Of a stretch of DNA of 64,000 nucleotides, positions 26,555 to 35,068 are shown piece by piece. The stretch is from positions 1 through 64,000 of the forward strand of contig CAYSEF010000005.1 in assembly GCA_964430105.1 (NCBI GenBank), read 5' to 3'. How positions within the stretch are numbered: the stretch's first letter is position 1; each line of letters opens with the position of its first letter. Position numbers and translations under genes: made by a program. The notes beneath the pieces were generated by a model, which made no database searches, was not told where the DNA came from, and saw nothing but the letters and a program-made list of their open reading frames with translations. Origin of the DNA: UMGS1696 sp964430105. GTDB taxonomy: Bacteria; Bacillota; Clostridia; Oscillospirales; CAG-272.

Positions 26555-27367
26555 TTATTTGTTGTCGATTGTGACATTGAGGTGGTTGTACGGTATTTCT
26601 ATCTCGAACTTGTCGAAGGCTTTCTTTACATCCTCCCACATATCGAAATACACAGTCCAATAGTTCGCAGATTCACACCAAATACGAAGCTTGATTGTAA
26701 CAGCGGATTCACCATGAGCAGCTACAAAAACCTCCGGTGCAGGCTCTTTTAAGATAAGGTCGTTCATAGAGGAGGTTGCAAGAAGAACCTTACGAACGAG
26801 ATCAATATCGGTGTCATAAGCCACATTGAAATCGAAATCGATACGACGAGTTTTTTCAGTAGAAAGGTTATTGATAGTGGAATTTGCAAGAGTAGAATTA
26901 GGTACTGCAATATCCTGATTATCGCCTGTTGTGATTCTTGTGTAGTAAATTCCAATTTCAGTGACAACTCCGCTGACATCGCCGGCAATGATAAAGTCTC
27001 CTACATGGAACGGCTTGCAGAACATAATGATAATACCACTTGCGATATTTGAAAGTCCGCCTTGAAGTGCAAGACCTATTGCCAAGCCACACGAGCCAAG
27101 TACAGCTACAACAGAAGATTCAGGTACACCAAGTACAATCACAGCTGTCAATACAACAATAAGCTTCAATCCGATTCCGACAAAATTAGTTACAAAATTT
27201 TGTACATTTATGTCTGCCTTCTGAAATAACTTAGTTTTGGTAACAGCCTTTGTCAATGCTTTAACAACAGCAAAACCAACTGCAATTATCAGCAATGCCA
27301 AAATCAGGTTCAGCACAAACGGAACAACATAAGCGTTCACAAAGCTGGAAATCCACACCATATCCAT
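26555..27367 (-). CDS. Small-conductance mechanosensitive channel MscS family
   Basis: 270 residues from the ATG at 27367 (AAGGAG upstream). Three N-terminal membrane segments are visible; the pore helix region includes GVPESSVVAVLGSCGLAIGLALQGGLSNIASGIIIMFCKPFHVGDFI, the family signature (GLALQ...NLASG). The cytoplasmic beta and alpha/beta domains follow, ending in EIEIPYNHLNV. It protects against osmotic downshock. Single gene with own promoter and terminator. Confidence 0.93.
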   Translation of the reverse strand: MDMVWISSFVNAYVVPFVLNLILALLIIAVGFAVVKALTKAVTKTKLFQKADINVQNFVTNFVGIGLKLIVVLTAVIVLGVPESSVVAVLGSCGLAIGLALQGGLSNIASGIIIMFCKPFHVGDFIIAGDVSGVVTEIGIYYTRITTGDNQDIAVPNSTLANSTINNLSTEKTRRIDFDFNVAYDTDIDLVRKVLLATSSMNDLILKEPAPEVFVAAHGESAVTIKLRIWCESANYWTVYFDMWEDVKKAFDKFEIEIPYNHLNVTIDNK

Positions 27368-27399
27368 AATATACTCCTTAAAAATAAGATAACGCATTT

Positions 27400-27428
27400 A
27401 TTATACTATATGGATGCAGGAAATTCAA
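27400..27428 (-). promoter_or_regulatory. Promoter for mscS
   Basis: On the minus strand TTGAAT (27428-27423), spacer of 17, TATAAT (27405-27400). Confidence 0.72.
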
Positions 27429-27478
27429 CCTGATTTTCGAGAAATTTGTGAAACTTCTATTAAGCAAAGTATACTGAA

Positions 27479-29770
27479 TTACTTTGAGTTTTTGCGCAAT
27501 TCAACTCGTCTTATCTTACCGCTGATAGTCTTAGGAAGTTCGGGCAAAAATTCAACGATTCTGGGATACTTATACGGTGCGGTATGCTCCTTAACGTAAT
27601 TCTGTATCTCCTTGACCAATTCGGGTGAGCCTTCCTTACCGGGAACAAGCACAATAGATGCCTTTACGACCTGTCCGCGGATTTCATCAGGTGCAGCTGT
27701 AATAGCACATTCCAAAACATACGGAAGTTCCATGATAACAGATTCGATTTCAAAGGGACCTATGCGATAGCCCGATGACTTAATAACATCATCAACTCGT
27801 CCGACATACCAGAAATATCCATCTTCATCACGCCATGCGGTATCGCAGGTATGATAGTAACCGTCATGCCAAGCCTCTTTTGTAGCTTCTTCATTACCAT
27901 AATAACCACTGAACAAACCGGCAGGAACACCGTTTTTAGTGCTGATAACGATTTCACCTGTTTCACCGACTTCGCAGGATTTTCCGTCAGGTGTAAGAAT
28001 ATCTACATCGTAAAGTGGTGATGGATGTCCCATGGAGCCCGGCTTAGGTGTATCACCGACAAAGTTACCTATTACAAGTGTTGTTTCTGTCTGACCAAAG
28101 CCTTCCATAAGCGACAAGCCTGTGTACTCCTTAAACTTGTAGAATACCTCAGGGTTGAGTGCTTCACCTGCTATTGTAGCGTGCTTAAGAGATGAGAGAT
28201 CGTAATTTTCGATACCGGCCTTTATGAAGAAACGGAACATTGTAGGCGGTGCACAGAATGTTGTAATCTGATATTTAGCGAACAGCGGAAGGAGATCAGC
28301 CGCATCGAATTTTTCAAAATCATATGCAAAAACACATCCTTCGCACAGCCACTGACCATAGAGCTTACCCCAAAGAGCTTTTCCCCAGCCTGTATCGGAA
28401 ATTGTAAAATGGATACCGTTCGGATCAGCATTGTGCCAATATCTGGCAGTGATATAGTGACCGAGCGCATATCTGTAGCTCTGAGTAGCGAGCTTAGGAT
28501 AGCCTGTTGTACCACTTGTGAACATCATATACATGATATCTTCACCACATGGAGTATTTTCACGACGTTCAAATACAGGAGAGAAGCTCATAAATTCGTC
28601 ATTGAACGAATGCCAGTTATCCTTATGACCATTGACAATGATCTTTGTGATATCCTGCGGAACGAGCTTTTCTGCAAGTTCAGCCTGATGAGCTGTATCT
28701 CCATCCGCTGTACAAATGATAGCGGTTACATTTGCTGCTTTATAGCGATATTCAAAATCATGTTCAACGAGCATATGTGTTGCAGGAATAGCAACCGCAC
28801 CAAGCTTATGCAGACCCATCATAGCTACCCAGAACTGCCAATGTCTTTTGAGAACGATCATTACCTTATCGCCTGTACTGATTCCGAGAGATTCAAAATA
28901 GTTAGCGGCACGGCTTGACAATTCGGAGATATCCTTAAATGATAAGCGAGTTTCTTTCTTATTAACATCAAGATGAAGAAGTGCAGTCTTATCAGGAGTT
29001 TTAGCGGCAATAGCATCTACTGTATCGAATGCAAAATTATATTTGTCTTCGTTATGGAATTTGATTTCCTTAAGCTTGCCGTTTTCCTCGATACATTCGA
29101 TGAATCGCATAGCAACCGGATCCTCGGGAAGCGGTGCAAGCTTGTCTTGAACAGTCGGCTCAACTTTTTCTTCTTCCTGTTCGGGATAATCATAAGCTGC
29201 TCCGCCTGCTGAAATTACGATAGCGAGAATATCACAGTCTGCACCGTCGTATGCGATCATACCGTGTGGCTTTGAGCTGTCATAATAAATCGAGTCACCG
29301 GGTTCAAGAATTTCTGTATGTCCATCAATAACTACTTTAAGCTTACCTGATAGGATATAGTCGTATTCCTGACCTTCATGTCTGCTGAGCTTGATAGGCT
29401 GATTCTGTTCTTCTTCGGAATACTTTACAGTTACATGGAACGGTTCAGCGATCTTATTTTTGAAAAGCGGTGCAAGGTTATTGTAGCGGAAGCCTTTACG
29501 ACGCGCAATAGGAAGACCGCCTCCGGCTCTTACAATACCGTATTCAGCAAGAGTTGGGCTGGAACCTTTGAGAAGGTCAGTGGTGTCAACGCCAAGACGA
29601 GCCGCGCACTTATAAATAAAACTGAAAGAAAAGTCGGCTTCACCTGCTTCAAGCTCACGATAAGCTTCCAGGGTAACACCTGTACAAGATGCCATTTCTT
29701 CTTCGGAAATTTCGCAAATCAAACGAGATTCACGAATTCTGTCCGCAACTTCTTTAAGGATTTTTTCCAT
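27479..29770 (-). CDS. HTH-cupin-acyl-CoA synthetase fusion
   Basis: 763 residues in three parts: an XRE-type helix-turn-helix (about 5-63), a cupin (about 105-190, with HEGQEYDYILSGKLKV and PGDSIYYDSSKPH), and an AMP-binding acyl/aryl-CoA synthetase (about 235-760) with the adenylation motif MFTSGTTGYPK, EGFGQTETT, GYRIGPFEIE and the C-terminal catalytic Lys segment PKTISGKIRR. The ligase activates a carboxylic acid to its CoA thioester; HTH-cupin parts suggest a DNA-binding or ligand-sensing role. A T-box leader lies directly upstream, with a specifier best read as Ile, suggesting 2-methylbutyrate as substrate (inference). AGAAAGG precedes the ATG. No ferredoxin oxidoreductase subunits are adjacent; mscS follows 81 bases later with its own promoter. 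Confidence 0.9.
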   Translation of the reverse strand: MEKILKEVADRIRESRLICEISEEEMASCTGVTLEAYRELEAGEADFSFSFIYKCAARLGVDTTDLLKGSSPTLAEYGIVRAGGGLPIARRKGFRYNNLAPLFKNKIAEPFHVTVKYSEEEQNQPIKLSRHEGQEYDYILSGKLKVVIDGHTEILEPGDSIYYDSSKPHGMIAYDGADCDILAIVISAGGAAYDYPEQEEEKVEPTVQDKLAPLPEDPVAMRFIECIEENGKLKEIKFHNEDKYNFAFDTVDAIAAKTPDKTALLHLDVNKKETRLSFKDISELSSRAANYFESLGISTGDKVMIVLKRHWQFWVAMMGLHKLGAVAIPATHMLVEHDFEYRYKAANVTAIICTADGDTAHQAELAEKLVPQDITKIIVNGHKDNWHSFNDEFMSFSPVFERRENTPCGEDIMYMMFTSGTTGYPKLATQSYRYALGHYITARYWHNADPNGIHFTISDTGWGKALWGKLYGQWLCEGCVFAYDFEKFDAADLLPLFAKYQITTFCAPPTMFRFFIKAGIENYDLSSLKHATIAGEALNPEVFYKFKEYTGLSLMEGFGQTETTLVIGNFVGDTPKPGSMGHPSPLYDVDILTPDGKSCEVGETGEIVISTKNGVPAGLFSGYYGNEEATKEAWHDGYYHTCDTAWRDEDGYFWYVGRVDDVIKSSGYRIGPFEIESVIMELPYVLECAITAAPDEIRGQVVKASIVLVPGKEGSPELVKEIQNYVKEHTAPYKYPRIVEFLPELPKTISGKIRRVELRKNSK

Positions 29771-29812
29771 AATGTATAGCCTTTCTGATATATTTTTCGT
29801 GTTTTGATATGT

Positions 29813-30121
29813 AAAAAAACAAAAAAGTCCGTCTCATTTTGAGACGAACTTGTGATTTTCAAATTCGCGGTACCACTCAAATTGCATATTACTATGCCAC
29901 TCTGCGGACTCAAGCAAGTCCTGTGCCATCACGCAGCACCAGCGGGGAACCATTACTCAGCGTGAATTTACAGACAAAACACACTTTTCCTTTCCCGACT
30001 CGGAAGTGATTGGATATCTGTCTACCGTGCTCGCATTCCACCCGCGCGAACTCTCTGTAGCGGTGCATGACCGAAATCCGTCTTCGTCACAGTCTTTAGT
30101 TACCGTATAGGTTGTTTAATT
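29813..30121 (-). ncRNA. T-box riboswitch, probably isoleucine-specific
   Basis: The minus-strand leader has the classical T-box TGGTACCGCG (29875-29866), whose UGGU bulge fits a tRNA with A73, then a terminator hairpin AAGTTCGTCTC / GAGACGGACTT (29851-29825) and a T-run. Stem I features are an AGAGAG loop segment, GGTGGAATGCG and AATCACTTCCGAG. The trinucleotide in specifier position, followed by ACUUCCGAG, is AUC (30010-30008), which would be read by tRNA-Ile. Uncharged tRNA binding favours the anti-terminator and turns the gene on. Specifier assignment is less sure than T-box identity. Confidence 0.88.
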
Positions 30122-30127
30122 TTCGTT

Positions 30128-30157
30128 ATTATACCACAGTTAGCAGTCGTTTGTCAA
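30128..30157 (-). promoter_or_regulatory. Promoter of the T-box leader
   Basis: On the minus strand TTGACA (30157-30152), spacer of 18, TGG plus TATAAT (30133-30128), an extended -10 type. Confidence 0.8.
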
Positions 30158-30176
30158 GAATATTTTCTCAAAAATC

Positions 30177-30222
30177 TGCATAAAATTCAAAACTTACCCA
30201 TTTTTGTGCTGAATTTTATGCA
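30177..30222. repeat. Perfect 13-bp inverted repeat between divergent promoters
   Basis: TGCATAAAATTCA (30177-30189) and TGAATTTTATGCA (30210-30222) are exact reverse complements with a 20-base spacer. It lies between the T-box promoter and the PHP-gene promoter, without a T-run, so an operator is more likely than a terminator. Confidence 0.7.
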
Positions 30223-30238
30223 AATTTTTCAATTATTA

Positions 30239-30267
30239 TTGAAATAACTGTATATTTGTGCTATACT
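30239..30267 (+). promoter_or_regulatory. Promoter for the PHP-aldo/keto reductase genes
   Basis: TTGAAA (30239-30244), spacer of 17, TATACT (30262-30267). Confidence 0.7.
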
Positions 30268-30307
30268 GACTACAAGTTAATATTCACAAATCACAGGAGA
30301 AGATCAC

Positions 30308-31003
30308 ATGAAATACAAAACCGAATTGCATTGTCACAGCAAAGATGCCAGCGGATGTGCACATGAATCTGCTGAAGGTATCGTCGAGAAGTATAAAAAA
30401 TACGGCTACACCACTATTTGTCTGACGAACCACTTCACTCCATTCCCGGACATGGAGAATCCTGAAAAATGGGCTGCTAATGTTGAGCACAAGTATGCAG
30501 CTTACGAAAAGCTCAAAGCTCTTGCGGGAGATGATCTGAATATACTTTTCGGACTTGAATTCAGATTCGTACAGAATTCAAACGACTATCTTGTTTTCGG
30601 ATTTGACAAAGATTATCTCATAAATCATGGTTGTGATATTCTGAAAATGGGAGTTCACAGATTCACCGAAATGGCACGTCAAGACGGTATCATAACGATT
30701 CAAGCGCACCCGTTCCGCTATGGTATGACTACAACACCGCCGGATCATGTAGACGGTATCGAAATTTTCAATGGTCATCCGGGACATAATTCTAACAACG
30801 ACATTGCTGAAGCATGGGCAAAGAAATACGGCAAGATTATTACTTCCGGCACCGATCACCACGACCCACATCACATTCCCGACGGTGGTATTATTACCGA
30901 TGTACCGATAACCAGCGTTGAGCAGTTTGTAAATATTCTCAAGTCCGGTGAATACGAGCTTTACAGAGATTTCACCTTCGGTAAGGGAAACAGCGAATTA
31001 TAA
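30308..31003 (+). CDS. PHP-domain phosphoesterase-like protein
   Basis: 231 residues. The N-terminal metal motif ELHCHSKDASGC supplies His8, His10 and Asp13; further ligands are in CLTNHF, IQAHPFRYG and SGTDHHDPHH. This is the PHP fold (histidinol-phosphatase-like or nuclease-like). AGGAG precedes the ATG. The aldo/keto reductase begins 43 bases later, so the two may be one unit. The substrate cannot be inferred. Confidence 0.85.
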   Translation: MKYKTELHCHSKDASGCAHESAEGIVEKYKKYGYTTICLTNHFTPFPDMENPEKWAANVEHKYAAYEKLKALAGDDLNILFGLEFRFVQNSNDYLVFGFDKDYLINHGCDILKMGVHRFTEMARQDGIITIQAHPFRYGMTTTPPDHVDGIEIFNGHPGHNSNNDIAEAWAKKYGKIITSGTDHHDPHHIPDGGIITDVPITSVEQFVNILKSGEYELYRDFTFGKGNSEL

Positions 31004-31046
31004 TTTATCACAAGCCATTATCAATCCCACGCAACAGGAGAATATT

Positions 31047-32075
31047 ATGAAACAAATCACATTAGGTAGCACGGGAATTACTGTTCATCAAAATGCTTTC
31101 GGTGCACTTCCGATTCAGCGAGATGACACCGCTACAGCTGTAAAGCTACTTAGAAAAGCTTATGATGGAGGCATGACATTTTTCGACACAGCACGAGCTT
31201 ACTCTGACAGTGAAGAAAAAATCGGAATTGCCCTCTCGGATGTAAGAAAAAATATTTTTATAGCCACAAAAACCGGTGCTCAAACTCCGGATGAAATGAA
31301 GAAGCATATCGAAACCTCGCTATCTCTTCTTAAGACTGACTATATCGATATATATCAGTTCCACTGTGCAAATCAATGCTACGCACCCGATGACGGAACA
31401 GGAATGTATGAAACAATGCTCGATTTCAAGCGACAGGGGCTGATTCGTCACATTGGTATTACCTGCCATAAAATCGGTGTTGCCGAGGATTGTGTTAAGT
31501 CCGGATTATATGAAACAATGCAGTTCCCTTTCAGTTACATTTCCGGAAATCGCGAAATCGCTCTTGTAAATCTCTGTCGTGAAAACAACATGGGATTTAT
31601 CGCAATGAAAGGACTTGCAGGTGGTCTTATAACAAATTCTCGCACTGCAATGGCTTTTATGACTCAATTCGACAATGTTGTGCCGATTTGGGGAATTCAG
31701 CGTGAAAATGAACTCGATGAGTGGCTCTCTTACATGAATGAAACTCCTGAGCTTGACGCTGAGATGCTTTCTCTGATCGAACAGGACAAGAATGAGCTTG
31801 GAATTGACTTCTGTAGAGGCTGCGGATATTGTATGCCATGTCCTAAGAACATCATCATAAACCAATGTGCAAGAATGTCTCTCATGCTCAGACGTGCACC
31901 GTCCCAAAGCTGGCTCTCGGATTATTGGCAGGCTGAAATGCAACGTACAACAGAATGTATGAACTGCGGTGCGTGTATGAAAAAATGTCCATATGAGCTT
32001 AACACGCCTGCATTACTCAAAAAGAATTACGAAGATTATCAAAAAGTCCTTGCGCATGAAGTAAGCGTGATGTAA
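31047..32075 (+). CDS. Aldo/keto reductase with C-terminal Fe-S domain
   Basis: 342 residues from the ATG at 31047, preceded by ACAGGAG; the frame is open upstream inside the PHP gene end but without a binding site. The AKR barrel shows FDTARAYSDSE (Asp and Tyr of the catalytic set) and FQFHCAN-like strand ends; the C-terminal 85 residues carry CRGCGYCMPCP and CMNCGACMKKCP, a ferredoxin-type cluster pattern. Such fused reductases are common in anaerobes; substrate unknown. A dispersed-family terminator follows. Confidence 0.9.
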   Translation: MKQITLGSTGITVHQNAFGALPIQRDDTATAVKLLRKAYDGGMTFFDTARAYSDSEEKIGIALSDVRKNIFIATKTGAQTPDEMKKHIETSLSLLKTDYIDIYQFHCANQCYAPDDGTGMYETMLDFKRQGLIRHIGITCHKIGVAEDCVKSGLYETMQFPFSYISGNREIALVNLCRENNMGFIAMKGLAGGLITNSRTAMAFMTQFDNVVPIWGIQRENELDEWLSYMNETPELDAEMLSLIEQDKNELGIDFCRGCGYCMPCPKNIIINQCARMSLMLRRAPSQSWLSDYWQAEMQRTTECMNCGACMKKCPYELNTPALLKKNYEDYQKVLAHEVSVM

Positions 32076-32085
32076 AATTCAAAAA

Positions 32086-32136
32086 AGGCTGCCCGCATTT
32101 CGGAAATTTCCTAATGAATGCGAGCAGCCTCTTTTT
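32086..32136 (+). terminator. Intrinsic terminator, dispersed hairpin family copy 4
   Basis: GGCTGC (32088-32093) pairs with GCAGCC, with inner CGCATT/AATGCG and GGAAATTTCC; the left arm GCATTTCGGAA matches the family, the right arm is altered so that it pairs better. T-run follows. Confidence 0.88.
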
Positions 32137-32151
32137 TATTACTGTTTTTTA

Positions 32152-33633
32152 TCAGTTGTGAGATTCGTAGTTCTTATTAATAACTTCGATTGTCTTATTA
32201 AGAACCTTTTCTCTTCTTTTTGCTTCAGAAACGATATCACGAGTATCGTTATAGAACATCTTAGTGATGAAACCGTCACGGATATCACCGCAGAAGTAGG
32301 AGTCACCAAGGTCGAGAAGTGCGGTATCGAAAATAAGGTCAACCATATCAGCAGATTCTTCGTCACGAGCATACTTACCCTTGAGCGCAATATCCTTGTA
32401 TGTAGGAAGTACGGAATTGAAGGATTCGCAGGTAATTGCTTCGAGAATAATGGAAGAACGCTCAACATCAGGAGTAGATGTAGGAACAACAGAAGTATCA
32501 AACATAGAAACACGGCTGATATATTCTGCCTGGTTTTCATCCCACTTCGGGAAAGGAAGAATACCGAATTCGCTTTCCATATCACGCATAGTGTCGATCC
32601 AATAGAAAATAGTACCGAGGAACAGACCCTGGTTATTACGGAACATATTGTGATATGTAGTACCTTCGTTGGATTCGTCGTTTGTCAAATACCATGCGTT
32701 ATTGTCGTTACAAATTGCAAAGATCTTTGTAAATACGTCAACAAAGTGTTCATCTTTGGATATCTTTACTACAGGATAGTTATTTTCATCCTTCTGAACG
32801 TAAAGTGCGCCACCTGCCTGGATAAATGAGCAATGAGTATACTTAGAGGAACCGAGAAGACCCCATGTATCGCTTGCATCGTACACACCGTCACCGTTTG
32901 CATCATTGGTAACCTGGCCTGCCATTTCGCCGAACTTATCGAATGTCCACTTGCCTTCTCTTACGAGAGTATATGGATCTTCAAGGCCGTTATTCTTAAG
33001 AAGCTCCTTATTGAAAAGAAGTACGTTGAGGTAGTCGATAACAACAAGGTTAGCTGAACCGATAGCTACATAGTTACGATCACCGAATGCGATAGAATGA
33101 GTCAGATCTGCATCCCAATAAGGCATATCGAGCTTGATATGTTCGAGAGTGTCGATATCAATACAATAATTTCTCTGAGCCATGTTGTTCGCCTGAGTAC
33201 AACGAACATTCATGAGAGAATAAGTCTGGTCACCGGCAGTAACAAGAGTAGTAGGATCACCTTCGTTAGAGTAAACCTGTTCTGTGAGATTTACATCGAA
33301 GCGTTCTTCGATCATTGAATTTCTGTAGTAAATAGCGTCATTGAGTGCTTCTGCGTTCAGTTCTTCAACAAGGAACTGATAGTGAGTTGTGTTGGTACGG
33401 CTGAAAATATTATAGTCAGCTCCGTTGTATTTAACTTCGGGAAGACCATCATCAATTTTCTCTACGGTATCTGCGGATGCATCAACATCAACAACAGATT
33501 CGTCAGCTACAGAACCATTTGTTTCTGTAGGAGTGTTTTTTGTTTCGTCTTCATTGACTCCGGATTCGGAGCAAGCAACTATAGACGGTGCAAGCATTGC
33601 ACAGAGCAAAAGAAGGGAAATTACCTTTTTCAT
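32152..33633 (-). CDS. Extracellular solute-binding lipoprotein
   Basis: 493 residues from the ATG at 33633 (GGAGGC upstream). A lipoprotein signal peptide ends at PSIVAC (Cys21), followed by a low-complexity Glu/Asp/Thr linker (about 25-60) and a family 1-like substrate-binding domain: VIDYLNVLLFNKELLKNNGLEDP and GKWTFDKFGEMAGQVTNDANGDGVYDASDTWGL are typical of sugar-binding proteins. No ABC permease or ATPase gene is adjacent, so it is an orphan in this window. Own promoter. Confidence 0.85.
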   Translation of the reverse strand: MKKVISLLLLCAMLAPSIVACSESGVNEDETKNTPTETNGSVADESVVDVDASADTVEKIDDGLPEVKYNGADYNIFSRTNTTHYQFLVEELNAEALNDAIYYRNSMIEERFDVNLTEQVYSNEGDPTTLVTAGDQTYSLMNVRCTQANNMAQRNYCIDIDTLEHIKLDMPYWDADLTHSIAFGDRNYVAIGSANLVVIDYLNVLLFNKELLKNNGLEDPYTLVREGKWTFDKFGEMAGQVTNDANGDGVYDASDTWGLLGSSKYTHCSFIQAGGALYVQKDENNYPVVKISKDEHFVDVFTKIFAICNDNNAWYLTNDESNEGTTYHNMFRNNQGLFLGTIFYWIDTMRDMESEFGILPFPKWDENQAEYISRVSMFDTSVVPTSTPDVERSSIILEAITCESFNSVLPTYKDIALKGKYARDEESADMVDLIFDTALLDLGDSYFCGDIRDGFITKMFYNDTRDIVSEAKRREKVLNKTIEVINKNYESHN

Positions 33634-33676
33634 TTTTGCCTCCAATTTATTTAATGACTAAAAATATGGTGGGTAC

Positions 33677-33705
33677 ATTATAGCACAAAAACTTAAATAT
33701 TTCAA
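33677..33705 (-). promoter_or_regulatory. Promoter for the solute-binding lipoprotein
   Basis: On the minus strand TTGAAA (33705-33700), spacer of 17, TATAAT (33682-33677). Confidence 0.78.
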
Positions 33706-33779
33706 CTACTAAAATAAAATTTGCGATAATAATCTTGAATTATTTACATTTCAACATCTATTCACATTGCTTTTAGATT

Positions 33780-35009
33780 TTATTCGCTTTCAGCTGATGA
33801 AACACGATTTCCCCATTTATCCGTAAGAAATGCACGATCATCTTTTGACTTATGCCAAACTCTGCTGTCCTCCCAGATAAAATCACATTCACCGTTATAT
33901 CCTGCACAAGCCACTACAATCGAGTCACCTGCCGATATAACAGCTCCATCGGGAAATCTAAACAATTCTTTTCCTGTTTCCGAAGTAATGTACCATCCGG
34001 AAATATCAACGTCTGTTTTTTCTTCATTTTTGATTTCAACAGTTTGATCTTCCTTTGAAACAGACAAAATACGCACATCCTTTGGATTTTCCGCTGTTTT
34101 AAGTTCATTCACTTCTATTTTGCCGGTGTTTTTGACCTTGACTAATATTCCAAGCTCAGATTCATCTGTCACATAAACCTTTGCACCATGCTCGCCAAGC
34201 CCATCAATGATACTGTCATGTGCACTGTCAGCATCCTCATCTCTGTCTGTCGATATTACTGCTACCTGCGGAGTTGTCGCTTCTATAAATTTTACCGAAG
34301 TTGCATCTTTTCTCCCGTGATATCCAACCTTCAGAATATCGCAATCAAGTGGCATTTCATTATAGATAAGCGAGGTTTCCTCATTATATTTCATATCGCC
34401 TGTAAATAACGCTGTGATTCCGTTGACATTTAACCTAAGCACAAGAGAATTTTCGTTATCATCGGGATTATAACGAATAGGCCCCATAACCTCAAACCAA
34501 ACACCGTCAGAAATCTCCACAACTGCCCCAGGGTCGAGTGCAATTCTCTCGGTTTCACCGATAATACTGTCAACAGTTTCCCATTCTGCTGATATTGACG
34601 ACGTATATACAGTTTCGACAGGATATTCCTGTGCTATAGTTTCATATCCGCCAACATGGTCTTTATCTGAATGAGTAAAGTATACTGCATCAAGCTTTTC
34701 CACAGCCATCATCTCAAGAGCCGGCAGAACAGTAGCAGGAGAAGCGGAAGTTCCTGTATCAATAAGTGCAGTATAGCTATCCACCATGACAAGAATACAG
34801 TCAGCTTTACCTGCATTTGTAAACAGTATCTGTACATCATGCTCTCCTGACGGTTGAATTGTCATGTAATCCTGCAATATTTCACGGTCTTCTCTCCCCT
34901 TCGCTACTTCAACTTGAACGGAAGCTTTTGATTCCTCTGTTTCAGTGGAAGTATTATTACATCCTGTAAGCAACAAAGCCGCTAATACTATCAGCAATAT
35001 TTTTTTCAA
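33780..35009 (-). CDS. Lipoprotein with MBL-fold and lamin-tail domains
   Basis: 409 residues. It starts at TTG (35009) with GGGAG upstream. A lipoprotein signal ends at LLTGC (Cys17). The ComEC/Rec2-like MBL-fold domain (about 55-290) has FTHSDKDHVGGYE (HxDxDH variant) and LFTGDM, and a C-terminal lamin-tail domain (about 305-400) includes VEIKNEEKTDVDISGWYI. Extracellular MBL proteins of this type may act as nucleases or phosphodiesterases, which is inference. 59 bases after the SLH/transglutaminase gene. Confidence 0.82.
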   Translation of the reverse strand: MKKILLIVLAALLLTGCNNTSTETEESKASVQVEVAKGREDREILQDYMTIQPSGEHDVQILFTNAGKADCILVMVDSYTALIDTGTSASPATVLPALEMMAVEKLDAVYFTHSDKDHVGGYETIAQEYPVETVYTSSISAEWETVDSIIGETERIALDPGAVVEISDGVWFEVMGPIRYNPDDNENSLVLRLNVNGITALFTGDMKYNEETSLIYNEMPLDCDILKVGYHGRKDATSVKFIEATTPQVAVISTDRDEDADSAHDSIIDGLGEHGAKVYVTDESELGILVKVKNTGKIEVNELKTAENPKDVRILSVSKEDQTVEIKNEEKTDVDISGWYITSETGKELFRFPDGAVISAGDSIVVACAGYNGECDFIWEDSRVWHKSKDDRAFLTDKWGNRVSSAESE

Positions 35010-35068
35010 TATTTTTCTCCCTTCAAGTATTGAATCCGTATACTTTACAATTCCGACATTCTGTCATA

